Positions 10,994 through 12,214 of a stretch of DNA of 12,214 nucleotides are shown here, one piece after another; within the stretch, counting starts at the first letter, position 1; the number at the start of each line of letters is the position of its first letter. Under the pieces are notes generated by a model, which worked only from the letters and a program-made list of their open reading frames with translations, had not been told where the DNA came from and searched no databases. The stretch covers positions 1 to 12,214 of the forward strand of contig JAGXAD010000005.1 of assembly GCA_018971745.1 (NCBI GenBank), written 5' to 3'. The position numbers and the translations under genes are program-made. The stretch comes from Patescibacteria group bacterium (GTDB lineage: Bacteria; Patescibacteriota; Minisyncoccia; Sungbacterales; GWA2-42-14).

Positions 10994-11446
10994 TTATTTT
11001 TCCAAATGCCGCAAAATTTTTAAGATAAGTTCGTTTTGATTTTCCAGATGCATCAAAATTGCCTCAATTTCGCGCTCGGCTCTCGTATTCACTTCAAAAT
11101 CCGCCTCTGCCCGCGCTTCGGAATGCCTACCTTGCAAATTCTGCCCCACCATAATGAGCGGCATCAGCATAAGCTGAATCATATTTGAAATAAAAAGCCA
11201 CATCACAAACGCCGGAAACGGGTCAAATTTTAATTCCGCGGGTACGAGAATGTTCCACGCAATCCACACGACCGTCCACAAAAACACGATGCTAAAAAAA
11301 CCAACCGACCCGACATGCTCGGTTACCCACAATGCCAGCCGGTCAATCCGGCTTAAGCGCTCGCGGTATTCAATGTTAATGTTGCGCACGCGGGTGCGCA
11401 TGCGCCTCAACTCTTTTAATGTCGGAGGAATAATCGGAGCATCCAT
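10994..11446 (-). CDS. DUF1003 membrane protein
   Basis: 150 residues. The family is recognised from its very conserved middle: WVTEHVGSVGFF, then a membrane helix (SIVFLWTVVWIAWNIL), FDPFPAFVMWLFISNMIQL and LMPLIMVGQNLQGRHSEARA. The two membrane helices lie at about 50-72 and 82-107, followed by a charged C-terminal helix (ADFEVNTRAEREIEAILMHL, then a coiled-coil-like end). Function of DUF1003 is not known. The start is ATG at 11446-11444; a longer frame from a TTG at 11512 adds an arginine-rich stretch and crosses a promoter, so it is rejected. An extended -10 (TGCTATACT) ends 7 nt before the ATG, which predicts a leaderless mRNA. Confidence 0.92.
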   Translation of the reverse strand: MDAPIIPPTLKELRRMRTRVRNINIEYRERLSRIDRLALWVTEHVGSVGFFSIVFLWTVVWIAWNILVPAELKFDPFPAFVMWLFISNMIQLMLMPLIMVGQNLQGRHSEARAEADFEVNTRAEREIEAILMHLENQNELILKILRHLEK

Positions 11447-11452
11447 ATACAA

Positions 11453-11461
11453 AGTATAGCA
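11453..11461 (-). promoter_or_regulatory. Extended -10 placing transcription start at the DUF1003 ATG
   Basis: On the minus strand TGCTATACT (11461-11453). The expected start, about 7 nt downstream, falls on the A of the ATG at 11446. No convincing -35 box is seen at 16-18 nt spacing. Confidence 0.55.
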
Positions 11462-11487
11462 CGCCGCGACGCAATCGCCTATCGAGT

Positions 11488-11499
11488 GCCGGCGCCGGC
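11488..11499. repeat. 12-bp GC-only palindrome between two genes
   Basis: GCCGGC repeated twice gives a perfect palindrome, 5 nt from the stop of the gene at 11505. There is no T-run, so it is not a standard terminator. Confidence 0.45.
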
Positions 11500-11504
11500 G
11501 CGGC

Positions 11505-11987
11505 TCACTCAATTTTCTTCCACCCGAATACCGGATGAATCTCCCACCACCGATGATTCAAATCGTACCGGACAATACCCCAAAGCGTAATCCGGTCGCC
11601 CTGCGACGGAATAGGTAAGGGATATTCAGGCACGAATTCGGTAATCAGCGCCGAACCAGCGTTATCTGCTATGTTAACATGCCAATCGCCGTCATTTGCT
11701 TTTTGCACCGCGCCAACTACTCCTTGCACTGCGGCGCGGGGGCCGAAAAACAAACTATGATTTATTTTCCACGCCGACACGGCAGGATACAAATCCTTGC
11801 CTCCGCCGTTAAACGGAAGCAATGATTCCGTCCGCTCGTACCACGAAATCAGGTGATATTGTTTCAGCAACCCGTACGCAGGCACGGCAATTGCCGGATT
11901 ATACAGGGTCGCGTCCAACAAAAAATTTATCGCAAAAACCGCAACTGCAAAAACAACGACCAAAAAAATTTTTTTCAGAGTTTTCAT
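11505..11987 (-). CDS. Membrane-anchored protein of unknown function, possible OB-type domain
   Basis: 160 residues. A basic start MKTLKK, one membrane helix (about 7-24), then an outward-facing domain. The C-terminal half (about 85-160) alternates strands around VQGVVGAVQ, GDWHVNIAD, GDRITLWGIVRYD and the closing motif WWEIHPVFGW, which suggests a small beta-barrel of the OB type; this is inference from pattern. The WWEIHPV ending I have seen in uncharacterised secreted or anchored proteins but cannot name a function. The ATG at 11987-11985 is used; a TTG at 12014 would add nine residues rich in Arg. No Shine-Dalgarno site is visible. Its stop lies 58 nt upstream of the DUF1003 start. Confidence 0.75.
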   Translation of the reverse strand: MKTLKKIFLVVVFAVAVFAINFLLDATLYNPAIAVPAYGLLKQYHLISWYERTESLLPFNGGGKDLYPAVSAWKINHSLFFGPRAAVQGVVGAVQKANDGDWHVNIADNAGSALITEFVPEYPLPIPSQGDRITLWGIVRYDLNHRWWEIHPVFGWKKIE

Positions 11988-12109
11988 ATTAAAAAATCGC
12001 CTGCGGCGTTTCAAAAATTATCATTTTTCATTGCACGCCGTTATAATTTCTGCGCGTGCGGCAAAAACTTGTGTTTTTCGGATTTTACGCGGGAAATAAA
12101 AACTGAAAT

Positions 12110-12214
12110 TTAAGTTGAAAAAATAAAAAACGGCGCAAACCCGATGAGCGTGTCGCTTGCCGAATGCGAAGCGCGATCCACCCACATAAACGTCGCGATA
12201 ATAAATGCAAGATA
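12110..12214 (-). CDS. C-terminal end of a membrane protein (cut by window edge)
   Basis: Thirty-four codons plus TAA, open to the right edge. The translation has a hydrophobic stretch (LAFIIATFMWV), a polar turn (DRASHSASD) and a second hydrophobic stretch (TLIGFAPFFIF), as expected for two helices at the end of an integral membrane protein. It is too short to name. It is on the same strand as its neighbours. Between it and 11987 (12015-12109) I see only a 6-bp stem GCACGC/GCGTGC (12033-12038 / 12054-12059) without a T-run. Confidence 0.5.
   Translation of the reverse strand, partial: YLAFIIATFMWVDRASHSASDTLIGFAPFFIFST

Noticed and set aside
11447..11512. TTG start for the DUF1003 protein at 11512
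   Set aside because: It overlaps the upstream stop codon, contains a GC palindrome and the extended -10, and is not part of the family.

Overview
The window most resembles a piece of a small-genome bacterium of the Candidate Phyla Radiation (Patescibacteria, Parcubacteria-like). This is an inference from gene content and style: short genes, few clear Shine-Dalgarno sites, many hairpins in and between genes, a stand-alone GIY-YIG nuclease, and a mix of ClpB, HtrA, Nudix and DUF1003 genes. TGA is used as a normal stop (for example at 1052, 4715 and 5169), so this is not a code-25 lineage. No rRNA, tRNA, CRISPR array, phage gene or transposase was found.

Left part (1-4700), envelope and stress. 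The 5' part of clpB runs off the left edge on the minus strand. Its promoter carries a perfect CIRCE operator (834-860), so HrcA control of this disaggregase is predicted. Next come a lipoprotein of unknown function and an HtrA/DegP-type serine protease with one PDZ domain, both minus strand and each followed by an intrinsic terminator. A plus-strand gene for an unusual 409-aa Nudix-type protein follows, whose Nudix box is split by an insertion of about 80 residues.

Middle part (4700-10560), an iron-sulfur and oxygen-defence neighbourhood. Read on the minus strand from right to left: an Rrf2/IscR-like regulator with three cysteines, iscS, an iscU/NifU-like scaffold with a cysteine-less Bfd-like tail, a single-cluster ferredoxin, a membrane-anchored cupredoxin-like protein, a Rieske protein, an Fe/Mn superoxide dismutase, a two-helix membrane protein and an Nfu carrier. 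The last three are tightly packed (4-nt ATGA overlap, then a 5-nt gap). Two tiny plus-strand membrane-protein genes (7599-7778 and 9951-10127) sit inside this block, each with its own promoter and terminator.

Right part (10560-12214). A GIY-YIG nuclease gene sits between the regulator and the likely regulator promoter, and is bracketed by a perfect 14-bp inverted repeat. Beyond it lie a DUF1003 membrane protein, probably made from a leaderless mRNA, a membrane-anchored protein with a possible OB-type domain, and the C-terminal end of a further membrane protein cut by the window edge.

Reading together: IscS supplies sulfur, IscU and Nfu build and carry clusters, the Rrf2 protein could sense cluster supply, and the Rieske protein, ferredoxin, superoxide dismutase and cupredoxin-like protein are clients or redox partners. 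The most unusual signals are the palindromic insertion inside iscS, the 20-bp-arm hairpin across the ferredoxin stop codon, the degenerate NifU tail, the split Nudix box and the inverted-repeat-bracketed GIY-YIG gene.
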